Source: DASUXY01 sp036377675
Lineage (GTDB): Bacteria > Bacillota > Bacilli > Bacillales > Amphibacillaceae
Direction of reading: 5' to 3'
Assembly (NCBI GenBank): GCA_036377675.1
Contig: DASUXY010000024.1
Coordinates: forward strand, 42,492 to 106,491
Length of the DNA stretch: 64,000 nt
Position 1 is the first letter of the stretch. Each line of letters opens with the position of its first letter. The position numbers were made by a program, and so were the translations under genes. The notes under the pieces were generated by a model. It worked only from the letters and a program-made list of their open reading frames with translations. It was not told the origin of the DNA and made no database searches. Below, in pieces: positions 17,944 through 27,003 of this stretch.

Positions 17944-17990
17944 CATTTATCTTTTCCCTAGGATGATTTTAAGAGAAAGGAAGTGTGCAT

Positions 17991-18887
17991 TTGAAATCAA
18001 TTCTCCGAAATCGACTCATTCATTTACATCGCTGTCGGCATATCACTCGTCGCATCATTCACAAAATTCTTCGTATTGACCCCACATTACATCACATATA
18101 TTCTTTATCTACAACAGCTATTAGCGATTACTTTTCACTCCCAATTGAGAAAGCCTCGACTGTCTATACAGACCTACACAGTGAACATTTATGGTTGCAA
18201 ATTCAACGGGATTTAACACGTTATCATATTATAACAATAGTTGACGATAACTATCCACGTATGTTAAAACCTATTCATGACCCTCCAATCGTTCTATACG
18301 GCCTCGGGAAACTTAATTTATTACATTCTTCACCGCTGATTAGTGTAATTGGAACGAGAACTCCTTCTCGAGAAGCTCGAGGGAAAACGGACTTCATTGT
18401 CAAGTCATTAGTCGAACATGATTGGGTGATTGTAAGTGGAATGGCTAAGGGAATTGATAGCTTTGCTCATCAATTATGTCTTCAATACGCTGGACAGACG
18501 ATTGCGGTATTAGGTGGCGGATTTCACCATATTTATCCGAAACAACATCAATCCTTATTTAAACAGATTGCAAAGTATGGACTAGTGTTATCGGAATACT
18601 CTCCCAATCAAAAGCCACGTCCTTATCACTTTCCCGAGCGGAATCGCATCATTAGTGGATTAAGCTTTGGCACCGTCGTCATTGAAGCGATGGAAAAAAG
18701 CGGAACTCTTATTACCGTCGATCAAGCTCTCGACCAAGGACGTGAAGTGTATGCTCTTCCAGGCTCACCACTCATCCCTCAAGCGAAAGGGTGTAATCAA
18801 ATGATTCAAGAAGGGGCTAAACTTGTCCAGCATGCAAATGATATATTGGAAGATTGGGAAGGGATCCGATTACATCAATATTCATGA
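17991..18887 (+). CDS. dprA: DNA processing protein DprA
   Basis: Smf/DprA protein that loads RecA on incoming single strands during transformation. About 298 residues: a divergent, basic, histidine-rich N-terminal part (1-100), then the Rossmann-like DprA fold with VIGTRTPS, VSGMAKGIDSFAH, AVLGGGFHHIYP, PERNRIISGLS and KSGTLITVDQALDQGREVYALPGS. AAAGGAAG precedes two possible starts, GTG 17985 and TTG 17991; spacing favours the TTG, but either is possible. It lies between sucD and topA as in B. subtilis. Confidence 0.92.
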   Translation: MKSILRNRLIHLHRCRHITRRIIHKILRIDPTLHHIYSLSTTAISDYFSLPIEKASTVYTDLHSEHLWLQIQRDLTRYHIITIVDDNYPRMLKPIHDPPIVLYGLGKLNLLHSSPLISVIGTRTPSREARGKTDFIVKSLVEHDWVIVSGMAKGIDSFAHQLCLQYAGQTIAVLGGGFHHIYPKQHQSLFKQIAKYGLVLSEYSPNQKPRPYHFPERNRIISGLSFGTVVIEAMEKSGTLITVDQALDQGREVYALPGSPLIPQAKGCNQMIQEGAKLVQHANDILEDWEGIRLHQYS

Positions 18888-18924
18888 AATATTCGCTTTT
18901 CTCAAGCAAATGTAACCAGTATGT

Positions 18925-18953
18925 TTGACAAAAGCTCTATATATATTTACTAT
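18925..18953 (+). promoter_or_regulatory. Sigma-A promoter of topA
   Basis: Consensus TTGACA (18925-18930), 17-bp spacer, TACTAT (18948-18953), 51 bp before topA. Confidence 0.7.
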
Positions 18954-19004
18954 GAGTAAAGATTTCTTAATAGTTCTGAACCTCATTTTAGGAGGAAAAC
19001 GATA

Positions 19005-21083
19005 ATGAAGGAATATTTAGTAATTGTTGAATCACCTGCAAAAGCAAAAACAATCGAGCGTTATCTTGGAAAAAAATATACGGTAAAAGCGTCGATGGGA
19101 CATGTACGTGATTTACCAAAAAGTCAAATGGGTGTGGACCCTGAAAATAATTTTGAACCGAAGTATATTACGATTCGTGGCAAAGGCGATATTTTGAAAG
19201 ATTTAAGGTCGTCTGCTAAAAAAGCGAAAAAAATCTATTTGGCAGCTGACCCGGATCGAGAAGGGGAAGCGATTGCGTGGCATTTAGCTCATGCTCTTAA
19301 AGTAGATGAAAACTCCGACTGTCGTGTCGTGTTTAATGAAATAACGGAAGATGCGATTAAAGAATCATTTAAATATCCACGTTCCATTGATTCAGATTTA
19401 GTAGATGCTCAACAAGCGCGGAGAATATTAGACCGCTTAGTAGGTTACAATATCAGTCCGTTACTTTGGAAAAAAGTGAAAAAAGGTTTAAGTGCAGGAC
19501 GTGTTCAGTCTGTTGCATTAAAAATGATTATTGACCGAGAAGAAGAAATTAAAAATTTCAAACCAGAAGAATATTGGTCGATAGATGCTGATTTTCATAT
19601 CGATAAAGATTCCTTTAAAGGGTCTTTTTACGGTATTGACGGAAAAAAGCATAAATTGAACTCAAAAGAAGATGTCAATCAAGTTTTAAAACAATTAAAA
19701 GGTGATCAATTCTCAATTGACAAAGTTAATAAGAGAGAAAGAAGAAGAAATCCTGCCCAACCTTTTATCACGTCCTCCCTTCAACAAGAAGCTGCACGTA
19801 AGTTGAACTTTCGAGCACGGAAAACGATGATGATAGCTCAGCAACTTTATGAAGGAATTGATTTAGGGAAAAAATCTGGCGGTATTACCGGACTCATTAC
19901 GTATATGCGAACAGATTCAACCCGAATATCGGATTCGGCAAAACAAGAAGCTAGAAATTATATCGCTAAAACATTTGGCAATCAATACGTTGGCATGAAC
20001 AAAAAATCCAAACAGAAAAAAGGTGCCCAAGATGCTCATGAAGCAATCCGGCCTACATCTGCTCTTAGAGATCCGAAATCTTTAAAAGCAGTCTTATCAC
20101 AAGATCAATACAAGCTATACAAGCTTATTTGGGAGCGTTTCGTAGCAAGTCAAATGGCTCCAGCTGTGTTGGATACGATGACTGTTCATCTATACAATAA
20201 CGATGTTGAGTTTCGGGCAACGGGGTCGAAAGTGAAATTTAAAGGATTTATGAGTGTCTATGTTGAAGGAAAAGATGACAAAAAGAAAAAGGAAGATAAA
20301 TTTTTACCGGATTTATCAGAAGGCATGGTTGTCGCTGCTAAAAAAATTACTCCGAATCAGCATTTTACACAGCCACCTCCAAGATATACTGAGGCTAGAC
20401 TCGTTCGAGCTATGGAGGAAAAGGGAATTGGACGTCCGTCAACTTATGCACCAACTTTAGATACCATTCAGCGTAGAGGCTATGTAAGTGTTGATAATCG
20501 CCGCTTTATTCCAACAGAACTCGGAACGATCGTCATCGACATGTTAAAGGAATTTTTTCCTGAAATTATCGATATTGATTTTACTGCTGAAATGGAGAAC
20601 GATTTAGATGCCATTGAAGAAGGAAAAGTAGAATGGAAAAAAGTGTTGGATGAATTTTATCAAGGCTTTAGCAAACGTCTTGAAAAAGCGGAAAAAGAAA
20701 TGAAAGAAATTGAAATTAAAGATGAACCGGCTGGAATAGATTGTGAAAAATGCGGCCATGAAATGGTTTATAAAATGGGACGATATGGAAAGTTTATGGC
20801 ATGTTCAAACTTTCCAGCGTGTCGAAATACGAAACCGATTTTGAAAAAAATTGGAGTCACTTGTCCGAAATGTAAACAAGGAAATGTTGTTGAAAGAAGA
20901 TCTAAAAAAAGAAGAAAGTTCTACGGATGCGATCGCTATCCAGAGTGTGATTTCGTTTCATGGGATCAGCCGATTTCAAGACCTTGTCCGAAATGTGAAT
21001 CAACGCTTGTTGAAAAGAAGCGTAAAAAAGGAAAACAAATATTATGTACGAAGTGTGATTATAAAGAAGAAGAGCAAACGTAA
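19005..21083 (+). CDS. topA: DNA topoisomerase I
   Basis: Type IA topoisomerase that relaxes negative supercoils. It has 692 residues. The TOPRIM domain opens with VESPAKAKTIERYLG and contains ADPDREGEAIAWHL; the active tyrosine (about 300) lies in GLITYMRTDSTRIS. The C-terminus (about 580-690) has three Cys4 zinc-ribbon units beginning CEKCGHEM, CPKCKQGN and CPKCESTL. AGGAGG precedes the ATG. In Bacillus it is normally followed by trmFO; here a terminator and a gene-free spacer follow. Confidence 0.97.
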   Translation: MKEYLVIVESPAKAKTIERYLGKKYTVKASMGHVRDLPKSQMGVDPENNFEPKYITIRGKGDILKDLRSSAKKAKKIYLAADPDREGEAIAWHLAHALKVDENSDCRVVFNEITEDAIKESFKYPRSIDSDLVDAQQARRILDRLVGYNISPLLWKKVKKGLSAGRVQSVALKMIIDREEEIKNFKPEEYWSIDADFHIDKDSFKGSFYGIDGKKHKLNSKEDVNQVLKQLKGDQFSIDKVNKRERRRNPAQPFITSSLQQEAARKLNFRARKTMMIAQQLYEGIDLGKKSGGITGLITYMRTDSTRISDSAKQEARNYIAKTFGNQYVGMNKKSKQKKGAQDAHEAIRPTSALRDPKSLKAVLSQDQYKLYKLIWERFVASQMAPAVLDTMTVHLYNNDVEFRATGSKVKFKGFMSVYVEGKDDKKKKEDKFLPDLSEGMVVAAKKITPNQHFTQPPPRYTEARLVRAMEEKGIGRPSTYAPTLDTIQRRGYVSVDNRRFIPTELGTIVIDMLKEFFPEIIDIDFTAEMENDLDAIEEGKVEWKKVLDEFYQGFSKRLEKAEKEMKEIEIKDEPAGIDCEKCGHEMVYKMGRYGKFMACSNFPACRNTKPILKKIGVTCPKCKQGNVVERRSKKRRKFYGCDRYPECDFVSWDQPISRPCPKCESTLVEKKRKKGKQILCTKCDYKEEEQT

Positions 21084-21086
21084 TCG

Positions 21087-21124
21087 AACAAACTGCCTAT
21101 TTATAAAAAAATAGGCAGTTTGTT
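21087..21124 (+). terminator. Terminator of topA
   Basis: CAAACTGCCTAT (21089-21100) pairs perfectly with ATAGGCAGTTTG (21111-21122), extended by AA/TT pairs; the loop is A-rich and a T-rich stretch follows. Confidence 0.8.
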
Positions 21125-21494
21125 TATTCCATTTTAAGGTATACATGTAATCTTCTAAACATACTTGTATGTCTTTGAATTCATTTTATTGACTAATTTT
21201 AATGGTAACGATATAATTTACTATTGGTGAGTTGATTAAGATAAACGTTCAACGGAGTATATCATATACGTCGTTCAAACAATGCTCATTATATAACAAC
21301 TTCAACATTCAAATAATTGTCGCTAATCAATGTTTAAATAAACGCTATAATGGAAAAGCTAAGAAAAGACTGAATTGAACATTGATATTTACACTTCGGT
21401 TGTAATTCTGAATTTTGTTACAATTTAGTTAAATCCATTGCTTTGGACATTTGTGTATGATATGATTTATGCGCTGTTTTAGCGGGGTGAAAAA
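21125..21494 (+). other. Gene-free spacer at the trmFO position
   Basis: 370 bp of AT-rich DNA without an open frame of note. Bacillus genomes carry trmFO here. The spacer holds a near-consensus promoter (21189-21217), a short palindrome GTATATcATATAC near 21258 and a weaker promoter-like element TTGCTT/TATGAT (21439-21466) close to xerC. Confidence 0.6.
21189..21217 (+). promoter_or_regulatory. Strong sigma-A promoter in the topA-xerC spacer
   Basis: TTGACT (21189-21194), 17-bp spacer, TATAAT (21212-21217): 11 of 12 consensus bases. The nearest gene on the strand is xerC, 278 bp downstream, so it implies either a long leader or a small untranslated RNA. Confidence 0.7.
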
Positions 21495-22400
21495 TTGTTC
21501 GAAAAAAGCTCACATAACTTTGAAGAATATTTACAAATAGAAAAGAACGCATCGCCTTACACCGTTAAATATTATCTGAATGATCTAAAAGATTATTTTT
21601 CCTTTTTAAAGGATGTAGGAATTCGCGATTTAGATGATGTGGATCATCGAACAGTTCGTTTGTTTTTAACCGTTTTGTATGACAAGCAACTGAGTAGAAG
21701 AACTGTTTCTAGGAAAATATCTAGTTTACGGAGCTTTTACAAATTTTTAGAAAGGGAAAATAAAGTAGATGCGAATCCTTTTATTCAAGTTTCATTACCG
21801 AAAATGAATCAACCACTTCCAGGATTTTTATATAAAGAAGAACTAGAGAAATTGTTTCAGATCAATGATGTGACAAAGCCTTTAGGTCAAAGAGATCAAG
21901 CAATCTTGGAAACACTTTATGCCACAGGCATGAGAGTTAGTGAATGCCAAGGCTTAAAACGAAAACATATTGACTTTTCAATTGGGACGATGATCGTTAC
22001 CGGAAAAGGCAGAAAAGAACGTTATATTCCGTTTGGAAGCTTTGCCGAAGAAGCTTTAAAAACGTATCTCAATGATGGTAGGCAAAAGCTATTAAAAAAA
22101 AGTGCCAACCCAACAGATTCTGTCTTCCTAAACGCTCGTGGTCAACCAATCACGACTAGAGGTATTCGCTTAATCTTAAGTAAAATGGTGGAACGAGCAG
22201 CTTTGACAGTACATGTTCATCCGCATAAACTCCGTCATACATTTGCAACTCACATGCTAAATGAAGGGGCTGATTTACGGACAGTCCAGGAATTACTTGG
22301 GCATGAAAATATATCATCTACGCAAATTTATACACATGTTACAAAAGAATATTTACAGAGCGTCTATATGAATAGTCACCCAAGAGCGAAAGACGAATAA
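21495..22400 (+). CDS. xerC: Tyrosine recombinase XerC (CodV)
   Basis: Site-specific recombinase that, with XerD, resolves chromosome dimers at dif. It has 301 residues: an N-terminal SAM-like core-binding domain (to about 100) and a catalytic domain with Arg in GMRVSE (near 147), HKLRHTFATHM (His and Arg near 245-248), LGHENISSTQIYTHV (His and nucleophile Tyr near 278). It starts at TTG 21495 after GGGGTGA. Order xerC-hslV-hslU-codY is the classical codVWXY operon. Confidence 0.95.
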   Translation: MFEKSSHNFEEYLQIEKNASPYTVKYYLNDLKDYFSFLKDVGIRDLDDVDHRTVRLFLTVLYDKQLSRRTVSRKISSLRSFYKFLERENKVDANPFIQVSLPKMNQPLPGFLYKEELEKLFQINDVTKPLGQRDQAILETLYATGMRVSECQGLKRKHIDFSIGTMIVTGKGRKERYIPFGSFAEEALKTYLNDGRQKLLKKSANPTDSVFLNARGQPITTRGIRLILSKMVERAALTVHVHPHKLRHTFATHMLNEGADLRTVQELLGHENISSTQIYTHVTKEYLQSVYMNSHPRAKDE

Positions 22401-22421
22401 ATTTGGAGTGAGGTGATATGA

Positions 22422-22967
22422 TTGACTCAAAACATGCACGCTACTACCATCTTTGCTGTTATGCACAATGGACAGTGTGCCATGAGTGGAGACGGTCAAG
22501 TGACCCTCGGAAATGCCGTTGTTATGAAACATAAGGCAAAAAAAGTTCGCAAGTTATTTAATGGGCAAGTTTTAGCGGGATTTGCGGGTTCGGTTGCCGA
22601 TGCTTTTACATTATTTGAGAAATTCGAGGGGAAATTAGAAGCGTATACAGGTAACCTCCAACGAGCAGCTGTTGAATTAGCTAAAGAGTGGCGTAGTGAT
22701 AAAGTTCTACGCAAATTAGAAGCGATGCTCATTGTGATGGATCGACAACATATGTTTATCGTTTCTGGAACAGGAGAAGTGATTGAACCGGATGATGGTA
22801 TTCTCGCAATCGGTTCTGGCGGAAACTATGCTTTGAGTGCTGGTAGGGCGCTCGTCAGGCATGCAAATCATCTTTCTGCAAAAGAAATTGCTCAAGCGGC
22901 CTTGGAAATTGCCGGGGAAATTTGTATATATACAAATGACCAGATTACTTTAGAAGTACTGGAATAG
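22422..22967 (+). CDS. hslV: ATP-dependent protease subunit HslV (ClpQ)
   Basis: Proteasome-like peptidase that forms rings with HslU. It has 181 residues and the core SGDGQVTLG, GFAGSVADAFTLFEKFE and AIGSGGNYAL. TTG 22422 follows GAGGTGA with 5-nt spacing; ATG 22434 is an alternative in frame. With the TTG start the protein begins MTQNMHATTIF, so the Thr-Thr that forms the N-terminus in E. coli HslV sits at 8-9, an extension like that of B. subtilis CodW, whose N-terminal residue is a serine; here it is threonine. Confidence 0.93.
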   Translation: MTQNMHATTIFAVMHNGQCAMSGDGQVTLGNAVVMKHKAKKVRKLFNGQVLAGFAGSVADAFTLFEKFEGKLEAYTGNLQRAAVELAKEWRSDKVLRKLEAMLIVMDRQHMFIVSGTGEVIEPDDGILAIGSGGNYALSAGRALVRHANHLSAKEIAQAALEIAGEICIYTNDQITLEVLE

Positions 22968-22981
22968 TAAGGAGGCCACTT

Positions 22982-24376
22982 ATGGGAATTGAATATACCC
23001 CAAGACAAATTGTTGATCAATTGGATAAGTATATTATCGGACAAAAAAGTGCTAAGCGCTCCGTTGCAGTTGCTTTGCGAAATCGCTATCGGCGCATGCT
23101 ACTTGATGAACAAATTAAAGATGAAATTGTACCGAAAAACATCTTGATGATTGGCCCAACAGGCGTCGGGAAAACAGAAATCGCTCGAAGGTTAGCGAAA
23201 TTAGTTGGCGCTCCTTTTACGAAAGTCGAGGCAACGAAGTTTACGGAAGTCGGCTATGTCGGACGCGATGTCGAGTCGATGGTACGAGACCTTGTTGAAA
23301 TGGCAGTAAGAATGGTTAAAGAAGAAAAAATGGCTGAAGTAAAAGAAAAAGCTGAAGCAGAAGCGAATAAAAAACTAGTAAAACTTCTTGCGCCTCAGGC
23401 GAAAAAGAAAACGAACATGAAAAATCCATTTGAGGTATTGTTCAATCAAGAGCGAGAAACTGACGAGACGACTGATGATGCTCCAAATGAAGAAGCGATA
23501 CGGACAAAGCGACAGCGCATTGCCCATCAACTTGCGCTAGGAGAACTAGAGGATCGTATTGTATCAGTGGAAATTGTAGAAACTCCCCCATCGATGTTCG
23601 ATATGTTACAAGGTTCGGGCATGGAGCAGATGGGAATGAATATGCAAGATGCTCTCGGACAATTTATGCCAAAAAAGAAAAAGAAGCGTAAACTTCCTGT
23701 TCGAGAAGCTAGAAAAGTAATTACACAACAAGAAGCACAAAAGATGGTTGATATGGAAGAGGTAACTCAGACAGCCATTGAACGTGCAGAACAGTCGGGA
23801 ATTATCTTTATCGATGAAATTGATAAAGTAGCGGGCACGCATGAACATTCGCCAAATGTATCTAGGGAAGGTGTTCAACGTGATATTTTACCAATTGTTG
23901 AAGGATCAACGGTTGTAACAAAACACGGTCCAATAAAAACAGACCATATGTTATTTATTGCAGCGGGTGCCTTTCACATGGCGAAACCATCCGATTTAAT
24001 CCCGGAACTACAAGGTAGATTTCCCATACGTGTAGAGCTGGAAAAACTATCCGTTGAAGATTTTAAACGGATTTTAACTGAACCATCCAACGCTCTACTA
24101 AAACAGTACCAAGCATTATTAAAAACAGAGGGTATACAAGTCGTGTTTACAGACGATGCTGTAGAAAGACTGGCAGAAATTGCTTTTCAAGTTAACCAAG
24201 ATACAGATAATATTGGAGCGAGAAGACTCCATACCATTCTTGAAAAGCTGTTGGAAGATTTATCTTTCGAAGCGCCAGATATTAACATGGAGACGGTCGA
24301 AATTACACCTCAATATGTTAATGAGAAGTTGAGTACCATTATTGAGGATAAGGACTTAAGTCAATTTATCTTATAA
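22982..24376 (+). CDS. hslU: ATP-dependent protease ATPase HslU (ClpY)
   Basis: AAA+ unfoldase that feeds HslV. It has 464 residues. The N-terminus TPRQIVDQLDKYIIGQ, Walker A GPTGVGKTE (about 58-66), the substrate pore motif GYVGRD, Walker B IIFIDEIDK (about 274-282) and the C-terminal sensor region GARRLHTILEKLLED are all present. An I domain rich in charged residues occupies about 110-240. AAGGAGG precedes the ATG, 14 nt after hslV. Confidence 0.96.
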   Translation: MGIEYTPRQIVDQLDKYIIGQKSAKRSVAVALRNRYRRMLLDEQIKDEIVPKNILMIGPTGVGKTEIARRLAKLVGAPFTKVEATKFTEVGYVGRDVESMVRDLVEMAVRMVKEEKMAEVKEKAEAEANKKLVKLLAPQAKKKTNMKNPFEVLFNQERETDETTDDAPNEEAIRTKRQRIAHQLALGELEDRIVSVEIVETPPSMFDMLQGSGMEQMGMNMQDALGQFMPKKKKKRKLPVREARKVITQQEAQKMVDMEEVTQTAIERAEQSGIIFIDEIDKVAGTHEHSPNVSREGVQRDILPIVEGSTVVTKHGPIKTDHMLFIAAGAFHMAKPSDLIPELQGRFPIRVELEKLSVEDFKRILTEPSNALLKQYQALLKTEGIQVVFTDDAVERLAEIAFQVNQDTDNIGARRLHTILEKLLEDLSFEAPDINMETVEITPQYVNEKLSTIIEDKDLSQFIL

Positions 24377-24415
24377 AAAATGGGATATGTTAATGAATGA
24401 AATGGAGGATTATTG

Positions 24416-25195
24416 ATGAAACTTTTAAATCGTGCAAGAAAAATCAATTCAATGTTACAAAAGGTTACAGGAAAATCAGTGAATTTTAATGATATGGCTG
24501 TCGTATTACGAGATGTTATTAAAGGAAACGTATTTATCCTTAGCAGAAGAGGAAAAGTGCTCGGATATGCTATTAATCAAGAAATCGAAAACGAACGAAT
24601 GAAACAAATGCTAGAGGAAAGACGTTTCCCAGAAGAGTACACAAAAGGGTTGTTTAATATCCATGAAACAACAGCAAACTTAGATATCGATAACCCACAT
24701 ACGGTGTTCCCTGTTGAAAATCGAGATTTATTTAAAAACGGTCTAACAACGATTGTGCCGATTATCGGTGGAGGAGAACGTTTAGGAACATTGGTTTTGG
24801 GTAGTTTAACAGAAGAGTTTAATGAAGACGATTTACTGTTAGCAGAATATGGTGCGACGGTAGTCGGTATGGAAATTTTACATGAAAAAACAGAAGAAAT
24901 CGAAATGGAAGCAAGAAGTAAAGCGGTCGTACAAATGGCAATTAGTTCACTATCCTATAGTGAATTGGAAGCTATCAACCATATTTTTGATGAATTAGAT
25001 GGTCACGAAGGATTGCTCGTAGCAAGTAAAATCGCTGACCGAGTCGGTATTACACGTTCAGTCATCGTTAACGCTTTACGGAAGTTAGAAAGTGCTGGTG
25101 TAATTGAATCACGATCCCTAGGAATGAAAGGCACATACATCAAAGTGTTAAATGATAAGTTTTTAGTAGAACTTGACAAAATTCGTTCGAATTAA
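24416..25195 (+). CDS. codY: GTP-sensing global repressor CodY
   Basis: Represses nutrient-acquisition and stationary-phase genes when branched-chain amino acids and GTP are plentiful. It has 259 residues, the same as B. subtilis CodY. The N-terminal GAF effector domain contains SRRGKVLGYAINQ and FPEEYTKGLFN; the C-terminal winged helix has ASKIADRVGITRSVIVNALRKLES (about 203-226), near-identical to the DNA-recognition helix of the family. TTG 24413 is possible, but GGAGGA spacing favours ATG 24416. A strong terminator ends the operon. Confidence 0.97.
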   Translation: MKLLNRARKINSMLQKVTGKSVNFNDMAVVLRDVIKGNVFILSRRGKVLGYAINQEIENERMKQMLEERRFPEEYTKGLFNIHETTANLDIDNPHTVFPVENRDLFKNGLTTIVPIIGGGERLGTLVLGSLTEEFNEDDLLLAEYGATVVGMEILHEKTEEIEMEARSKAVVQMAISSLSYSELEAINHIFDELDGHEGLLVASKIADRVGITRSVIVNALRKLESAGVIESRSLGMKGTYIKVLNDKFLVELDKIRSN

Positions 25196-25201
25196 AAAAT
25201 C

Positions 25202-25240
25202 ACCAACAAAAAGCTAGATTCGTCTAGCTTTTTTGTTGGT
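25202..25240 (+). terminator. Terminator of codY operon
   Basis: A 17-bp stem running ACCAACAAAAAGCTAGA against TCTAGCTTTTTTGTTGGT, closed by a TTCG tetraloop. The A and T tracts make it potentially bidirectional. Confidence 0.88.
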
Positions 25241-25988
25241 ATAAATTTCAAACTATACGATGTATAGAACGTCGGTAATCGTTGTAGAACATAGCATACT
25301 ACAACTTTAACCCTAAGATGAAAGAGCTATTAATCCTATAAATATTGTTCTAAACAAACGAATATTATTTCAGGAAAATCGTGTAATATTATGTGAAAAA
25401 TTTAATTTATAAACAAAAAATAAGTAAGCAAAAGGTCATAAATAGCTCTGTAGTTGTAGGGTTTGATCTCTTTTTATCGTATTTTATATGAAAGAGCTAT
25501 AATCGTAACTTTTTCGATGAAAATCCTGCATCGTCCTATCCATCTATTTTAGGGAAGAATCTAATGAAGATGAATGGGTAACGGTCGATAATATCTCACG
25601 AGATGCAGAATATTCGCTGAACGATTCTGCCCTTAAAAAAACTTACTTTAACAAATATAGCAAATATGGTACATCTTGATATCAGTCTAAAGATGTAGTC
25701 CTCTAAGATTTCGATAAAAGGTACTATGAAAGGCAAAACTGTTTCAACCTTATCGCCTGTCATACATATTAATATTAAAACGAACAATATAAACGATAAT
25801 CATAATTTTTAATTTTTTCTAGAAAGCAATGCAACATATTAACGAAACAGAACCTATTGGAGCGAGAATCATTAGCCATTTACCGAAAGTCTTTCTTGTT
25901 GTCGATTGAAAAAATTGCTCGTACGTTAAATTGTGGATCGACAGAAGTCTAATGAACAATTATACTTTATGCCTAAAAACATTAAGGC

Positions 25989-26017
25989 TTGCTTGGCGGT
26001 ATGTGATATGATATATT
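25989..26017 (+). promoter_or_regulatory. Candidate sigma-A promoter of rpsB-tsf
   Basis: TTGCTT (25989-25994), 17-bp spacer, TATATT (26012-26017). It would give a leader of about 210 nt before rpsB. Confidence 0.45.
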
Positions 26018-26108
26018 TATTCTTGGTGTAAATGTATGTTTTTTGAGAAACATATACGAAATACACACGTTTGCTGATTTGGATAAGTGGTGCCTCTATG
26101 TATGACAC

Positions 26109-26174
26109 ATACGAATGAGTAGAAGGTTGTTTAGCGTTTGTCTGTAGGAAACGTCTCACCTTGAACGTTCGTAT
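26109..26174 (+). ncRNA. Structured leader of rpsB (candidate)
   Basis: Three nested stems: ATACGAA (26109-26115) with TTCGTAT (26168-26174), AAGGT (26123-26127) with ACCTT (26158-26162), and GCGTTT with AAACGT inside. Its place 60 nt before a ribosomal-protein gene suggests an S2 autoregulatory leader; no known motif was recognised. Confidence 0.4.
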
Positions 26175-26236
26175 ATGAGGAGGTCTATATCTAGAGAAGA
26201 TGCAAACGGAGGAAAAAACCAACTAGGAGGAAAAAC

Positions 26237-26989
26237 ATGTCAATTATTTCAATGAAGCAATTGTTAGAAGCTGGCGTGCATTTTGGTCACCAGACACGTC
26301 GCTGGAACCCGAAAATGAAAAAATACATTTTCACAGAACGTAATGGGATTTACATTATTGACTTACAGAAAACAGTAAAAAAGGTTGAAGAGGCGTATAA
26401 CTTTGTAAAAGATATCGCTGCGAATGATGGGACGATTTTGTTCGTTGGAACTAAAAAACAAGCACAAGATACTGTTCGTGAAGAAGCTACGCGTTCAGGC
26501 ATGTTTTATGTGAACGAACGTTGGTTAGGCGGAACGTTAACAAACTTTAAAACGATTCGCAAAAGCATCAACCGCCTCAAAGATATTGAGCGTATGGAAG
26601 AAGATGGAACATTTGAAGTGTTGCCGAAAAAAGAAGTCGGTGAACTTATAAAAGAAAGAGATCGCTTAGTTAAGTTTTTAGGCGGAATTAAAGAGATGAA
26701 AAAGCTTCCAGATGCTGTTTTTATTATTGACCCACGGAAAGAATATATTGCGGTAGCTGAAGCTCGTAAATTAAATATTCCAATCATTGCAATGGTAGAT
26801 ACGAACTGTGATCCTGATGAAATTGACTATGTAATTCCAGCGAATGATGATGCGATTCGTGCAGTACGATTGCTCACATCCAAAATGGCCGATGCAATAT
26901 TAGAAGTGAAACAAGGGGAAGAATTAGAAGAAGTACCGTCAGAAGAGTCAGCTGAACAAACAGATGCTTCCGATTCTAAAAAAGAGTAA
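26237..26989 (+). CDS. rpsB: 30S ribosomal protein S2
   Basis: A 250-residue S2, a late-binding 30S protein. Signatures are MKQLLEAGVHFGHQTRRWNPKM at the N-terminus (split over residues 6-27), ERWLGGTLTNFKTI and IPIIAMVDTNCDPD. It has an acidic C-terminal tail (EELEEVPSEESAEQTD). AGGAGG precedes the ATG. It heads rpsB-tsf, separated by an attenuator-like terminator. Confidence 0.96.
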   Translation: MSIISMKQLLEAGVHFGHQTRRWNPKMKKYIFTERNGIYIIDLQKTVKKVEEAYNFVKDIAANDGTILFVGTKKQAQDTVREEATRSGMFYVNERWLGGTLTNFKTIRKSINRLKDIERMEEDGTFEVLPKKEVGELIKERDRLVKFLGGIKEMKKLPDAVFIIDPRKEYIAVAEARKLNIPIIAMVDTNCDPDEIDYVIPANDDAIRAVRLLTSKMADAILEVKQGEELEEVPSEESAEQTDASDSKKE

Positions 26990-27003
26990 TTTGTAAAAAG
27001 GTT

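Larger units (their letters stand above)
25241..26236 (+). other. Gene-free region at the flagellar operon position
   Basis: About 1 kb, AT-rich, with no open frame that has a Shine-Dalgarno and recognisable product. In B. subtilis the fla/che operon with sigD lies between codY and rpsB. A 51-codon stop-free stretch at 25521-25677 (encoding a fragment with EESNEDEWVTVDN) and a shorter one near 25820-25905 look like possible coding remnants but match nothing I recognise. ATGAAAGAGCTAT occurs twice (25318-25330, 25488-25500). The last 250 bp hold the rpsB promoter and leader. Confidence 0.6.

Noticed and set aside
25596..25787. 63-codon frame on the - strand in the codY-rpsB gap
   Set aside because: No Shine-Dalgarno, hydrophobic low-complexity product, no family resemblance; expected by chance in AT-rich DNA.
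25926..26222. 98-codon frame on the - strand before rpsB
   Set aside because: It overlaps the rpsB leader, has no recognisable domain or ribosome-binding site, and its composition follows the leader's stems.
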